Part shown: positions 1 through 7,158 of the stretch, piece by piece | Numbering within the stretch: the stretch's first letter is position 1 | Layout: each line of letters opens with the position of its first letter | DNA from: Flavobacteriales bacterium | GTDB taxonomy: Bacteria; Bacteroidota; Bacteroidia; Flavobacteriales; UBA7430 | Direction: 5' to 3' | NCBI GenBank assembly: GCA_024959975.1 | Contig: JANXFM010000129.1 | Span: forward strand, 1 to 14,016 | Length of the DNA: 14,016 nucleotides | Position numbers and translations under genes: made by a program | Notes under the pieces: model-generated | Databases searched by the model: none | Told to the model about the DNA's origin: nothing | What the model saw: only the letters and a program-made list of their open reading frames with translations

Positions 1-689
1 ACATAATTCGCGCAATCTTCCGAAGGTGCATTTCCTAATGGAGACATCATATCAGCGTATTTGTAGAATCCATCAAAACCTTTTACTCCACTACCTGCAG
101 TAGTCATCGTAGGAGATTGAGATATGGTGTTTACACGCACTTTCTTTTGTTTTCCGAAGTGGTAACCAAAACTACGTGCAATAGACTCTAAATAAGCCTT
201 ATTGTCTGCCATATCATTATAATCCGGGAATGTTCTTTGAGCTGCAATGTAAGAAAGCGCAACAATAGAACCCCATTCGTTCATAGCATCTAACTTCAGA
301 GCCGTTTGCATAACTCTATGAAACGACATCGCCGACACATCCATACCTTTCATCATAAAATCATGACTAAGATCCGTATAGTGCTTTCCTTTGCGAACAT
401 TTATAGACATACCTATAGAATGTAAAACGAAATCTATTTTACCTCCCAGAATTTCTTGTGCTTTGCTAAAAAGGTTTTCCAAATCTTCCATCGAAGTAGC
501 ATCTGCAGGAATAATTTCTGCATTGCATTTTTCAGCCAATTCGTTAATCGCACCCATACGCATTGCGATAGGAGCATTCGTTAGAACAAATTCAGCGCCT
601 TGTTTTTTTGCTTCTTCGGCAACCTTCCATGCAATAGATTTAGAATCTAATGCTCCGAAAATAATCCCCTTCTTTCCTTTTAATAACAT
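1..689 (-). CDS. fabI: Enoyl-[acyl-carrier-protein] reductase (NADH), FabI; 3' end outside window
   Basis: Translating the minus strand from the ATG at 689 gives 229 codons with no stop before the window edge, so the C-terminal part (roughly 40 residues by family length) is missing. FabI performs the last step of each fatty-acid elongation cycle, reducing trans-2-enoyl-ACP with NADH in the cytoplasm. The sequence starts MLLKGKKGIIFGALDSKSIA, a Rossmann-type SDR start with the FabI-specific SIAW motif. It continues with LHSIGM and SYIAAQRTFPDYNDMADNK, which holds the two active-site tyrosines and the catalytic lysine (Tyr-x6-Lys spacing as in E. coli Tyr156/Lys163). VRVNTISQSPTMTTAGSG follows, the loop over the cofactor. 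It lies 48 nt downstream of recN in the same direction but has its own -7 box in the gap, so it can be expressed apart from the recN operon. Nothing looks broken. Confidence 0.96.
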   Translation of the reverse strand, partial: MLLKGKKGIIFGALDSKSIAWKVAEEAKKQGAEFVLTNAPIAMRMGAINELAEKCNAEIIPADATSMEDLENLFSKAQEILGGKIDFVLHSIGMSINVRKGKHYTDLSHDFMMKGMDVSAMSFHRVMQTALKLDAMNEWGSIVALSYIAAQRTFPDYNDMADNKAYLESIARSFGYHFGKQKKVRVNTISQSPTMTTAGSGVKGFDGFYKYADMMSPLGNAPSEDCANY

Positions 690-711
690 AGTATGCTTTG
701 TTAAATTTTGA

Positions 712-719
712 CAAATATA
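712..719 (-). promoter_or_regulatory. Bacteroidota -7 box for fabI
   Basis: On the minus strand the bases read TATATTTG, an exact match to the Bacteroidota -7 consensus TAnnTTTG. It lies in the 48-nt gap between the recN stop and the fabI start, 22 nt before the ATG. A transcription start about 4 nt past the box would give a leader near 19 nt. I could not find a TTG -33 element at the expected 17-23 nt spacing, so the call rests on the -7 box and its position. Confidence 0.6.
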
Positions 720-737
720 AATGAAATTATGATTTAC

Positions 738-2420
738 CTAATGATTTGCGATAAGTGCTTTTGCATTTTCTATTGCTGCTTTGCTAATCGTTTCTCCACT
801 AAGCATTTTCGCCAACTCATCAAGCCGGTCATTTTCATTCAACATCCTGACAACGGTGTTGTTTTTTTCAGCTAAATCCAACTTTTCCACTTTGTAATGA
901 AAGTCTGCTTTGGCAGCTACTTGTGGTAAATGACTAATAACAATAAGTTGAATTTTATTAGCCATACCCAATAATATTTTTGCAATTTTTCCGGCTATTT
1001 CACCGGAAACGCCACTATCTATTTCATCTAATATTAAACAAGGTAACTCAAGATGCTTCACCAACAACGCTTTTATAGCGAGCATTAACCTTGAGGTCTC
1101 TCCTCCGGAAGCTACTTTTGACATTTCCTGAAGCATCACACCTTTATTGGCAGAAAAAAGAAATTTCACCTGATCTCTTCCCCACTCATTTAAGTTTTCC
1201 TGTTGTTCTATAGAAACTTTAAACTGCCCATTTTTTATCCCGAGCTCTTTTATCGTTTTTATAATAAAAGATTCTATATCAGAACTTACCGAAGATCTGT
1301 TAGAACTAATAATATGAGCAGTTTTATTTAATTGAAGTCGATGCCTTGTAATTTCACTTTCAAGTTCTGAAATACGCGCTTCAACAGATGAGAGTTTTGA
1401 AACTTTTAATTCTATTTCTTTTTGTTTGTCTAAAAGTTCATCAAAACTTTGTACGCTGTGTTTTTGCTCTAATTGATTGATAAGATTAAGCCTTTCACTT
1501 ATTTCCTGGACATTGCAATTATTCTGTTCAATTGTTGAAAGAAGTAAGTCACTCTCTTTACTTAAATCAGAAAGCTCTATAATTACACTGTTAAGTCTTT
1601 CCGTAAATTGTGCATAATTCTCATCGATATCGGCAATCTTTTGTAAATCCCGGAGTAATTCCTGCAACTGACTATTAACAGGAGCCTGTTGGTGATTATG
1701 GTCAACAATAAAAGCCACCTTCTGCAAGGTGTTAACTACTTCTTCCCGATTCTCAGCGATCTTTAAGGTGGATTCTAAATTTTCTTTTTCTCCGGAAACC
1801 AAGTTAGCAGCTTCTAATTCGGAATGTAAGAATAACAGATAATCTAATTGGTTTTTAGATTCATCGCCATCATTTAAAACCGATGTTAATTCTGCTTCTA
1901 ATCGCTTTAAAGTTTTAAAGTTATTTTGATATAGTTCTATGTGCTCCTTATGATCTTTCACACGGGCTTGAGACAAACTATCAATGAGTTGAAGCTGATA
2001 ATTTGACTTGTTGAGTAATAAGGTTTGATGTTGAGAATGTATATCAACAATGTAAGTCCCAAACTCTTTTAATTGCTCTAGCTTTACCGGACTATCGTTA
2101 ATAAAAGCTCTGGATTTACCATTGCTGTAAATTTCTCTTCTAACGATTGTGTGTAATGGTTCGTAATCTAATTCATAGCGGGAAAAAAAAGTCGATAAAT
2201 TGTAATTTTCAATTTCAAAAGAACCTTCAATGATACATTTATTGGCATTATTGGAAATAGTTTTACTATCCGCTCTCTGCCCCATTATTAATTGCAAAGC
2301 ACCCAGTATAATGGACTTTCCGGAACCGGTTTCCCCGGTAATAACACTAAAACCTTTGTTAAAATCGATTTCTAGTGAATCGATAATAGCATAGTTTTTT
2401 ATGGAAAGGTGCTGTAACAT
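738..2420 (-). CDS. recN: DNA repair protein RecN (SMC-like ATPase)
   Basis: This 560-residue protein has the usual RecN length and layout. The N-terminal ATPase half carries Walker A GETGSGKS at residues 29-36, after the typical start LSIKNYAIIDSLEIDF. The middle (about 150-400) is Leu/Glu/Lys-rich and reads as two coiled-coil arms. The C-terminal half carries the ABC/SMC signature SGGETSRLMLAIK near 438, Walker B LILDEID near 462-468 and the switch histidine in ISHLPQVAA near 497. RecN is an SMC-family protein that acts at double-strand breaks and helps join or hold broken ends during RecA-dependent recombination. It is the last gene of the bamD operon, only 3 nt after porD, so it is probably expressed constitutively with it. 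I see no LexA-type box in front of it, unlike the SOS-controlled recN of E. coli. Confidence 0.97.
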   Translation of the reverse strand: MLQHLSIKNYAIIDSLEIDFNKGFSVITGETGSGKSIILGALQLIMGQRADSKTISNNANKCIIEGSFEIENYNLSTFFSRYELDYEPLHTIVRREIYSNGKSRAFINDSPVKLEQLKEFGTYIVDIHSQHQTLLLNKSNYQLQLIDSLSQARVKDHKEHIELYQNNFKTLKRLEAELTSVLNDGDESKNQLDYLLFLHSELEAANLVSGEKENLESTLKIAENREEVVNTLQKVAFIVDHNHQQAPVNSQLQELLRDLQKIADIDENYAQFTERLNSVIIELSDLSKESDLLLSTIEQNNCNVQEISERLNLINQLEQKHSVQSFDELLDKQKEIELKVSKLSSVEARISELESEITRHRLQLNKTAHIISSNRSSVSSDIESFIIKTIKELGIKNGQFKVSIEQQENLNEWGRDQVKFLFSANKGVMLQEMSKVASGGETSRLMLAIKALLVKHLELPCLILDEIDSGVSGEIAGKIAKILLGMANKIQLIVISHLPQVAAKADFHYKVEKLDLAEKNNTVVRMLNENDRLDELAKMLSGETISKAAIENAKALIANH

Positions 2421-2423
2421 AAA

Positions 2424-3335
2424 TTATCGATTACCCGTTGCCTGAAGCATTTTATCCCACTTAGCCATATTTGCAGGATCTATTTGCTTAAGCATTTCCA
2501 CCAATTCATTTTTATTGGTTATAAATCCATCTGAGTAAATTTTAGTAATCTCATCAGCCTTTGCATCAAAAAAGACTTTAAGTAAATAAGTACCCTGCTT
2601 TCTATCTGCCGAAGTTTTAACATTATATAAAGCAGAAGTTATTTCATCTCTCCCTGTTTCAGCTTGTTCTGCCAAGACATCTAGACCTTCACGATGATAG
2701 GTGTACATCGCATTACGCAAGGGTTTAAAATCACTATCAAGTAAATTTTCAATTAACCAATAACGATTAAAGGTACCCTCGTAAGGCTTCCATCCCGAAG
2801 CTTTTTGATCTCCCTGTGCATTATTAATTATTTTCTGGGCCTTCAAAAAATATTCTTCTCCAGAAAGAGGTGAAAAAGTGTCGTAGTCCATTCCAATGAT
2901 CAAATAGGCATAATAAGACAAAATGGATACCAAATTTGAAGTATGATTATGTTCATTGAATTCTAGTGTTTCATTTTCAACATAATCAAATCGTATATCC
3001 TTATCAACCAAATTTAAAATGGAAGAATTATACGAAGTTCGATAGATCGGCCGTGTAGACTTGACAGTAACAGAGCCTTTATAACCATCTGTTCCAATCT
3101 CACTAGTAAGACTTATAATGATGTTACATTCGATACGCTCTTCATGAGAATAAATGTCATTCGTCCATCGAGTATTATTCATAAACTCATAAATAATGGT
3201 ACGCATATTGGTAAACTTCTGACGGTTTGTACCTTGAATTTTCTGCGAGTTTATTTGAATCCTACAGTTTAATTCCTGGGCATTTACTTGCAAACAGAAA
3301 AAGGATAAAAAAACTGTGCAAATTAATTTATGCAT
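2424..3335 (-). CDS. porD: DUF4835 family exported protein, PorD-like type IX secretion component
   Basis: The protein has 303 residues from the ATG at 3335. It begins with a signal peptide (MHKLICTVFLSFFCLQVNAQ; cleavage expected after VNA, about residue 19), so it is periplasmic or outer-membrane associated. The mature start ELNCRIQINSQKIQGTNRQ, the following FTNMRTIIYEFMNNTRWTND and later YYAYLIIGMDYDTFSP are hallmarks of DUF4835. I recall this family being annotated as PorD of the type IX secretion system, and sitting between coaBC and recN in flavobacteria; the naming is from memory. A GTG at 3344 could add three residues (MKS), but the ATG gives a cleaner signal peptide and an 8-nt overlap with the coaBC stop, suggesting translational coupling. 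Its biochemical role is not evident from sequence. Family call is firm; the T9SS function is less so. Confidence 0.82.
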   Translation of the reverse strand: MHKLICTVFLSFFCLQVNAQELNCRIQINSQKIQGTNRQKFTNMRTIIYEFMNNTRWTNDIYSHEERIECNIIISLTSEIGTDGYKGSVTVKSTRPIYRTSYNSSILNLVDKDIRFDYVENETLEFNEHNHTSNLVSILSYYAYLIIGMDYDTFSPLSGEEYFLKAQKIINNAQGDQKASGWKPYEGTFNRYWLIENLLDSDFKPLRNAMYTYHREGLDVLAEQAETGRDEITSALYNVKTSADRKQGTYLLKVFFDAKADEITKIYSDGFITNKNELVEMLKQIDPANMAKWDKMLQATGNR

Positions 3336-4530
3336 CGATTTCACTTAAGATTGTATTAACGATATCCTGGGCAACTTCTTGCTTAGATTTTAACTCAAAG
3401 CTAAACATTTTATTGTGTTTGGTAAGTATCGTGATTTTATTTGTGTCGTATTGGAAACCTGCACCCTTATCATTAAGAGAATTTAGAACAATCAGATCCA
3501 AATTCTTACGTTTTAATTTAGATTTTGCATTATCAATTTCGTCGTTTGTTTCCAAGGCAAAGCCGACCAAAAACTGAGATTTTTTGGTTTTGCCCATAAA
3601 CCCTAAGATGTCTTTGGTTTCCTGAAACTCGATCTGTGGGGTACCCTGCTCTTTTTTTAGTTTTTCACTAAACTTATTTGCAGGAGTATAATCGGCAACC
3701 GCCGCTGCAGCAATTACAATATCACAGTCATCGTACCTCTTTACCGATTCCTGATACATATCCTCAGCAGACTCTACTCTTGTAATTATAATGTTATTGT
3801 GAGTTGGATTCTGAGCTGAGGGGCCTAAAACCAGCATTACCTCAGCTCCTCGATTGGCTAAATTTAGTGCCAATTCACACCCCATTTTACCCGACGACCG
3901 ATTTCCTATAAATCGAACCGGATCTATTGATTCGTAGGTGGGCCCAGCTGTTACAAGGACCTTTATATTTTTTAATGGAAGTTTAGATGCCAGATCCTTA
4001 CAGATAAATTTGTAAATATTCTCAGGCTCTGCCATTCTACCCTCACCCACTAAACCACTTGCCAATTCCCCGCTTTCTGCAGGAATAATAATGTTTCCAA
4101 ATTCTTTTAGTTTATTCAGGTTTTCTTTAGTCGATGGGTGTTGATACATATCCAAATCCATTGCCGGAGCGAAATATACCGGGCATTTTGCTGAAAGATA
4201 GGTAGCCATCAATAGATTATCGCAAATACCCTGACACATTTTTCCCAGTGTATTTGCTGTTGCGGGAGCAATTATAAATAAATCAGCCCAAAGCCCTAAA
4301 GAAACGTGGTCATTCCACCTGGGATTTTCTTCGTCTGAGGTAAATTCAGAAAAAACCTCATTTTTAGAAAGTGTGGAAAGTGTGAGGGGTGTAATAAATT
4401 CTTTAGAAGCAGGGGTTTGAATGCATTTCACATTCGCTCCTGCTTTTATGAATTCTCTAACTAGGTGAGCAGTTTTATAGGCAGCAATGCCGCCGGCAAT
4501 CCCAATAAGGATGTTTTTACCGCTTACCAT
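3328..4530 (-). CDS. coaBC: Bifunctional CoaBC: phosphopantothenoylcysteine decarboxylase / phosphopantothenate-cysteine ligase
   Basis: A 400-residue fusion protein, the usual bacterial Dfp length. CoaB (C-terminal half) joins cysteine to 4'-phosphopantothenate using CTP, and CoaC (N-terminal half) decarboxylates the product to 4'-phosphopantetheine with FMN: two central steps of coenzyme A synthesis. CoaC shows the flavodoxin-like start IAGGIAAYKT (11-20), the active-site His75 in NDHVSLGLWAD, APATANTLGKM, and PAMDLDMY (122-129). The flap reads ELASGLVGEGRM with Ser158, where E. coli has catalytic Cys158. CoaB starts near 188: VTAGPTYESIDPVRFIGN, then RSSGKMG with the Asn at 210 as in E. 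coli, AAAVADYTPANKFSEKLKK with the conserved Lys, and VGFALET. It lies 8 nt after rpoZ and overlaps porD, so it is mid-operon. The function is secure; only the Cys-to-Ser change is odd. Confidence 0.96.
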   Translation of the reverse strand: MVSGKNILIGIAGGIAAYKTAHLVREFIKAGANVKCIQTPASKEFITPLTLSTLSKNEVFSEFTSDEENPRWNDHVSLGLWADLFIIAPATANTLGKMCQGICDNLLMATYLSAKCPVYFAPAMDLDMYQHPSTKENLNKLKEFGNIIIPAESGELASGLVGEGRMAEPENIYKFICKDLASKLPLKNIKVLVTAGPTYESIDPVRFIGNRSSGKMGCELALNLANRGAEVMLVLGPSAQNPTHNNIIITRVESAEDMYQESVKRYDDCDIVIAAAAVADYTPANKFSEKLKKEQGTPQIEFQETKDILGFMGKTKKSQFLVGFALETNDEIDNAKSKLKRKNLDLIVLNSLNDKGAGFQYDTNKITILTKHNKMFSFELKSKQEVAQDIVNTILSEIDA

Positions 4531-4538
4531 AAGATGTA

Positions 4539-4859
4539 TTATTCTCCTTTTGCAGCTTTAATAAAAAGCTCATCATCCAACAACTCGCGTGTAGCTATTA
4601 AAGTAGGTTTAGGTAATTTTTCGTAAAATTTAGAAACTTCTATTTGCTCCTTATTTTCGAAAACCTCATCTAAACTATCATTATGCGTAGCAAACTCATC
4701 TAATTTAGAAATTAACTCTTCTTTAAGCTCAGAGCCAATTTGATTAGACCTTTTCTCTAAAGCAACAATAGCTTCGTAAATGTTACCCACTTTGTCTTCA
4801 AGTAACTTATTGTTGTTCGTTACTGTTGTTTTTGATGCAGACGTTTTTTTATAATCCAT
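4539..4859 (-). CDS. rpoZ: DNA-directed RNA polymerase omega subunit, Bacteroidota type
   Basis: A 106-residue cytoplasmic protein without signal or membrane segments. The central part VGNIYEAIVALEKRSNQIGS matches the conserved helix of the Rpb6/omega family (the stretch equivalent to the R-x-x-x-V-x-x-A-x-R-A-R-Q region of E. coli omega). The long acidic C-terminal half, with LPKPTLIATRELLDDELF, is typical of the phylum's omega. Omega binds the beta-prime subunit, aids core RNA polymerase assembly and holds its C-terminal tail. Identification depends partly on context: in Bacteroidota this gene sits between bamD and coaBC, exactly as here (gaps of 15 and 8 nt). The N-terminal 20 residues (TSASKTTVTNNN) are low-complexity and probably disordered. 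Confidence 0.85.
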   Translation of the reverse strand: MDYKKTSASKTTVTNNNKLLEDKVGNIYEAIVALEKRSNQIGSELKEELISKLDEFATHNDSLDEVFENKEQIEVSKFYEKLPKPTLIATRELLDDELFIKAAKGE

Positions 4860-4874
4860 AAGATAGGTATATGC

Positions 4875-5666
4875 TTATTTTCTAAGCAATTTAACTTGTT
4901 TTAAAATTCTTTTCGACTCTTGTACATGCTCACTTTTCGGGTAAGCATTTTTAAACTGGTTAAAGGCAATAATTGTGTCTTTAATTCTGTTGTCTTTTTT
5001 ATCTTCTACACTATTCTCTGCTAACAAATAATAGCTTTTAAGTTGCAAAAATAAGATTTCCTCTCTAAATACGGAATTCCCAGACTCTTTAAGTGCTAAA
5101 TTAAATGCATGAATTGCAGATTTGTAGTTTTCTGTGGTATAGTAAAGCTTGGCATTTTCAAACGATTTACGTTCTAATTTCAGCTCTAACTTAGCTTTAA
5201 GATCCAGGCAATCGACGGAAAATGAGCTGACCGGGTATTGGTCTAAAAAGATCTCGGCCTCATCTAAAGCTTTGTATGTATTTGCCTGATCTAGACTGTA
5301 TTTCGGAGAAAGTAAATAATGGCAGTTAACCGCTAAATAGGCACATTCTTCTGCCTTAGCATTAGACTTATATGTCGTCGAGAAATTTTTTAAATGGTAA
5401 GCTGCAGAAAGCAAATTACCCTTCTCATATTCAGTTTTACAGTAATAATAATAAATTTCTTCTGCCTTGTCTGTACCTCTCTGTAAAAGAAGTAATTCAT
5501 CGAATAAAGGGAAGGCTTTTACATATTCTTCATTTTCGAAAAACTTTACCGCTTGTTCATATTTATAATCCAGATCATCGCTCTTAAGAACCTTTTGGTA
5601 TCCGTTACAAGAGCTCATTACGATACTTAATAAACTAAATAGGTATACGATGCTTTTTTTTGTCAT
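4875..5666 (-). CDS. bamD: Outer membrane assembly lipoprotein BamD
   Basis: A 263-residue lipoprotein with repeated TPR helices. Its N-terminus has two lysines, a hydrophobic stretch and a lipobox ending MSSC with the acylated cysteine at residue 20, followed by NGYQKVLKSDDL. Then come TPR-like pairs: YKYEQAVKFFENEEYVKAFP, EEIYYYYCKTEYEKGNLLSA and AAYHLKNFSTTYKSNAKAEE, and a second set near 180-250 (YKSAIHAFNLALKESGNSVF, AFNQFKNAYPKSEHVQES). BamD is the essential lipoprotein partner of BamA in inserting beta-barrel proteins into the outer membrane. It is the first gene of the leftward operon. The start is fixed by the lipoprotein signal: the next in-frame ATG (residue 17) would destroy it. 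A promoter -7 box ends only 4 nt before this ATG, so the mRNA may be nearly leaderless. Confidence 0.93.
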   Translation of the reverse strand: MTKKSIVYLFSLLSIVMSSCNGYQKVLKSDDLDYKYEQAVKFFENEEYVKAFPLFDELLLLQRGTDKAEEIYYYYCKTEYEKGNLLSAAYHLKNFSTTYKSNAKAEECAYLAVNCHYLLSPKYSLDQANTYKALDEAEIFLDQYPVSSFSVDCLDLKAKLELKLERKSFENAKLYYTTENYKSAIHAFNLALKESGNSVFREEILFLQLKSYYLLAENSVEDKKDNRIKDTIIAFNQFKNAYPKSEHVQESKRILKQVKLLRK

Positions 5667-5670
5667 GCTG

Positions 5671-5704
5671 CAAAGATATAATTTTAAAGAAATTTATAGG
5701 TCAA
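5671..5704 (-). promoter_or_regulatory. Promoter of the bamD operon (TTG / TATCTTTG)
   Basis: On the minus strand a TTG at 5704-5702 is followed, after a 23-nt spacer, by TATCTTTG at 5678-5671. The second is an exact fit to the Bacteroidota -7 box TAnnTTTG, and the spacing is at the long end of the reported 17-23 nt. Only CAGC separates the box from the bamD ATG, so transcription should begin at or within a base or two of the start codon. Confidence 0.6.
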
Positions 5705-5728
5705 ACACATCACTTATCATCTACAATT

Positions 5729-5758
5729 TTGGCTAGATGAATTCAATTCGTACTTTTG
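5729..5758 (+). promoter_or_regulatory. Promoter of the alpha-oxoamine synthase gene (TTG / TACTTTTG)
   Basis: TTG at 5729-5731, a 19-nt spacer and TACTTTTG at 5751-5758 match the Bacteroidota promoter TTG-N17-23-TAnnTTTG at every fixed position. A start about 4 nt downstream gives a leader near 20 nt to the ATG at 5782. The box lies downstream of an earlier in-frame ATG at 5737, which argues strongly against that ATG as the start of translation. Confidence 0.75.
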
Positions 5759-5781
5759 CCTCTATTCGAAACGACATAAAG

Positions 5782-7023
5782 ATGGATTTATTTGAAAAAT
5801 TAAGGAAGAATCGCGGACCATTAGGACAACATGCTAAAGATGCCCACGGCTACTTTACATTCCCTAAGCTGGAAGGTGAGATTGCGAGTAAGATGAAGTT
5901 TAGAGGGAAAGAAGTTCTTACCTGGAGCATAAACAATTATTTGGGCCTATCGACTCACCCTGAAGTCCGGGAAGTTGATACTCAAGCTTCGAAAGACTGG
6001 GGGCTTGGTTATCCAATGGGTTCAAGAATGATGTCGGGAAACACTGATTTTCACGAAAAACTTGAAAGAGACCTGTCTGATTACGTTCAAAAAGAAGATA
6101 CGATTCTTTTAAATTTTGGTTATCAAGGTATGCTTTCTGCTATCGATGCATTAGTTGATCGGAAAGATGTTATCATTTACGATAGTGAGTGTCACGCATG
6201 TATCATTGATGGTGTTCGTTTACACCAGGGTAAAAGATTTGTATATCCTCACAACGATATTGAAAATTTAGAAAAACAATTAGGTAGAGCCGAAAAAATA
6301 ATTACCGAAACAGGTGGTGCTATTTTAGTTATTACTGAAGGTGTTTTTGGTATGTCAGGTGATCTAGGAGACTTGAAAAAGATTACAGAGCTGAAGAAAA
6401 AAATCAGCTTTAGAATCTTTGTTGACGATGCCCACGGTATTGGTACTATGGGTAGTACAGGTGGTGGTTCAGCGGAAGAACTAGGGTGTCAGGATGAAAT
6501 TGACATATACTTCGGTACTTTCGCTAAATCTTTTGCTTCTGTTGGTGCTTTTATTTCTTCTACTGAAGATATTGTAGAGTACCTGAGGTACAATATGCGT
6601 TCTCAAATCTTTGCAAAATCTCTTCCGATGCCATTGGTTATTGGTGCCATTAAGCGTTTAGAGATCATGCGCAGAGGAACCGAACAAAAAGATAAACTAT
6701 GGGCTATAGCCAATGCATTACAATCAGGCTTAAAGAAAGCAGGATTTGAATTGGGAAATACGCAGTCTGCTATTACTCCAGTATACCTTTCAGGTGGCGT
6801 GGGTGAAGCAACAAATCTTACTTACGACTTAAGAGAAAATCATCATATTTTCTGTTCTATTGTAACGTATCCGGTAGTCCCTAAAGGAGTCATCTTATTG
6901 AGGTTGATCCCTACTGCGATTCACAGTATAGAAGAGGTTGAATACACCATTGAAGCATTCTCCAAAATTAAAGACAAACTTGCTAAAGGTGAATATATCT
7001 CTGAAGAAATAGCCAATATTTAA
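5782..7023 (+). CDS. PLP-dependent alpha-oxoamine synthase (SPT / KBL / cysteate acyltransferase-like)
   Basis: A 413-residue fold-type I PLP enzyme of the alpha-oxoamine synthase family, which condenses an amino acid with an acyl thioester and releases CO2. Numbered from the ATG at 5782: SINNYLGL at 49-56 (family hallmark); DSECHAC at 134-140, with His138 stacking on PLP (most relatives read HAS, here HAC); VDDAHGIG at 214-221, with Asp215 for the pyridine nitrogen and His218; and GTFAKSFASVGAF with Lys249 as the Schiff-base lysine. Candidate roles are serine palmitoyltransferase (sphingolipids), 2-amino-3-ketobutyrate-CoA ligase (threonine breakdown), or cysteate acyltransferase for sulfonolipids, which flavobacteria can make. 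Sequence alone does not settle the substrate. No threonine dehydrogenase lies beside it, which gives no support to the KBL role. The upstream ATG at 5737 is rejected because the promoter lies inside that extension. A strong terminator follows, so it is a single-gene unit. Confidence 0.9.
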   Translation: MDLFEKLRKNRGPLGQHAKDAHGYFTFPKLEGEIASKMKFRGKEVLTWSINNYLGLSTHPEVREVDTQASKDWGLGYPMGSRMMSGNTDFHEKLERDLSDYVQKEDTILLNFGYQGMLSAIDALVDRKDVIIYDSECHACIIDGVRLHQGKRFVYPHNDIENLEKQLGRAEKIITETGGAILVITEGVFGMSGDLGDLKKITELKKKISFRIFVDDAHGIGTMGSTGGGSAEELGCQDEIDIYFGTFAKSFASVGAFISSTEDIVEYLRYNMRSQIFAKSLPMPLVIGAIKRLEIMRRGTEQKDKLWAIANALQSGLKKAGFELGNTQSAITPVYLSGGVGEATNLTYDLRENHHIFCSIVTYPVVPKGVILLRLIPTAIHSIEEVEYTIEAFSKIKDKLAKGEYISEEIANI

Positions 7024-7044
7024 AATAAGTCAGTTTTACTTATT
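7024..7044 (+). repeat. Small AT-rich hairpin just after the synthase stop
   Basis: AATAAGT (7024-7030) and ACTTATT (7038-7044) are exact reverse complements around a 7-nt loop. The stem is weak (one G-C pair), and it sits directly before the strong terminator at 7051. It may help protect the 3' end or may be chance in AT-rich DNA. Confidence 0.3.
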
Positions 7045-7050
7045 AAATTT

Positions 7051-7079
7051 AAAGTTCCGTAGCAATACGGAACTTTTTT
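7051..7079 (+). terminator. Intrinsic terminator of the alpha-oxoamine synthase gene
   Basis: AAAGTTCCGTA (7051-7061) and TACGGAACTTT (7066-7076) form a perfect 11-bp stem around a GCAA tetraloop, and T residues continue to 7079. This is a textbook factor-independent terminator 28 nt after the stop codon. The rest of the gap to 7158 holds only AT-rich sequence and a weak promoter-like TACTATTG (7120-7127) for the next gene. Confidence 0.9.
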
Positions 7080-7158
7080 ATGTCGTGAAATTATCTACCA
7101 AATCGTAATAATTATTAGCTACTATTGTCAGTACTAACTTAAAATCTAAAGAAAATTA

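Noticed and set aside
391..711. Open frame on the plus strand opposite fabI
   Set aside because: It is antisense to the strongly conserved fabI and its translation resembles no protein; the same applies to the plus-strand open frames inside bamD and the saccharopine dehydrogenase gene.
3336..3344. GTG at 3344 as the start of porD
   Set aside because: It adds only three residues (MKS) before an ATG that gives a better signal peptide and the usual stop/start overlap; the difference is small and not certain.
7120..7127. TACTATTG before trmN6 as a -7 box
   Set aside because: One mismatch to TAnnTTTG and no -33 element; position is plausible but evidence is weak.
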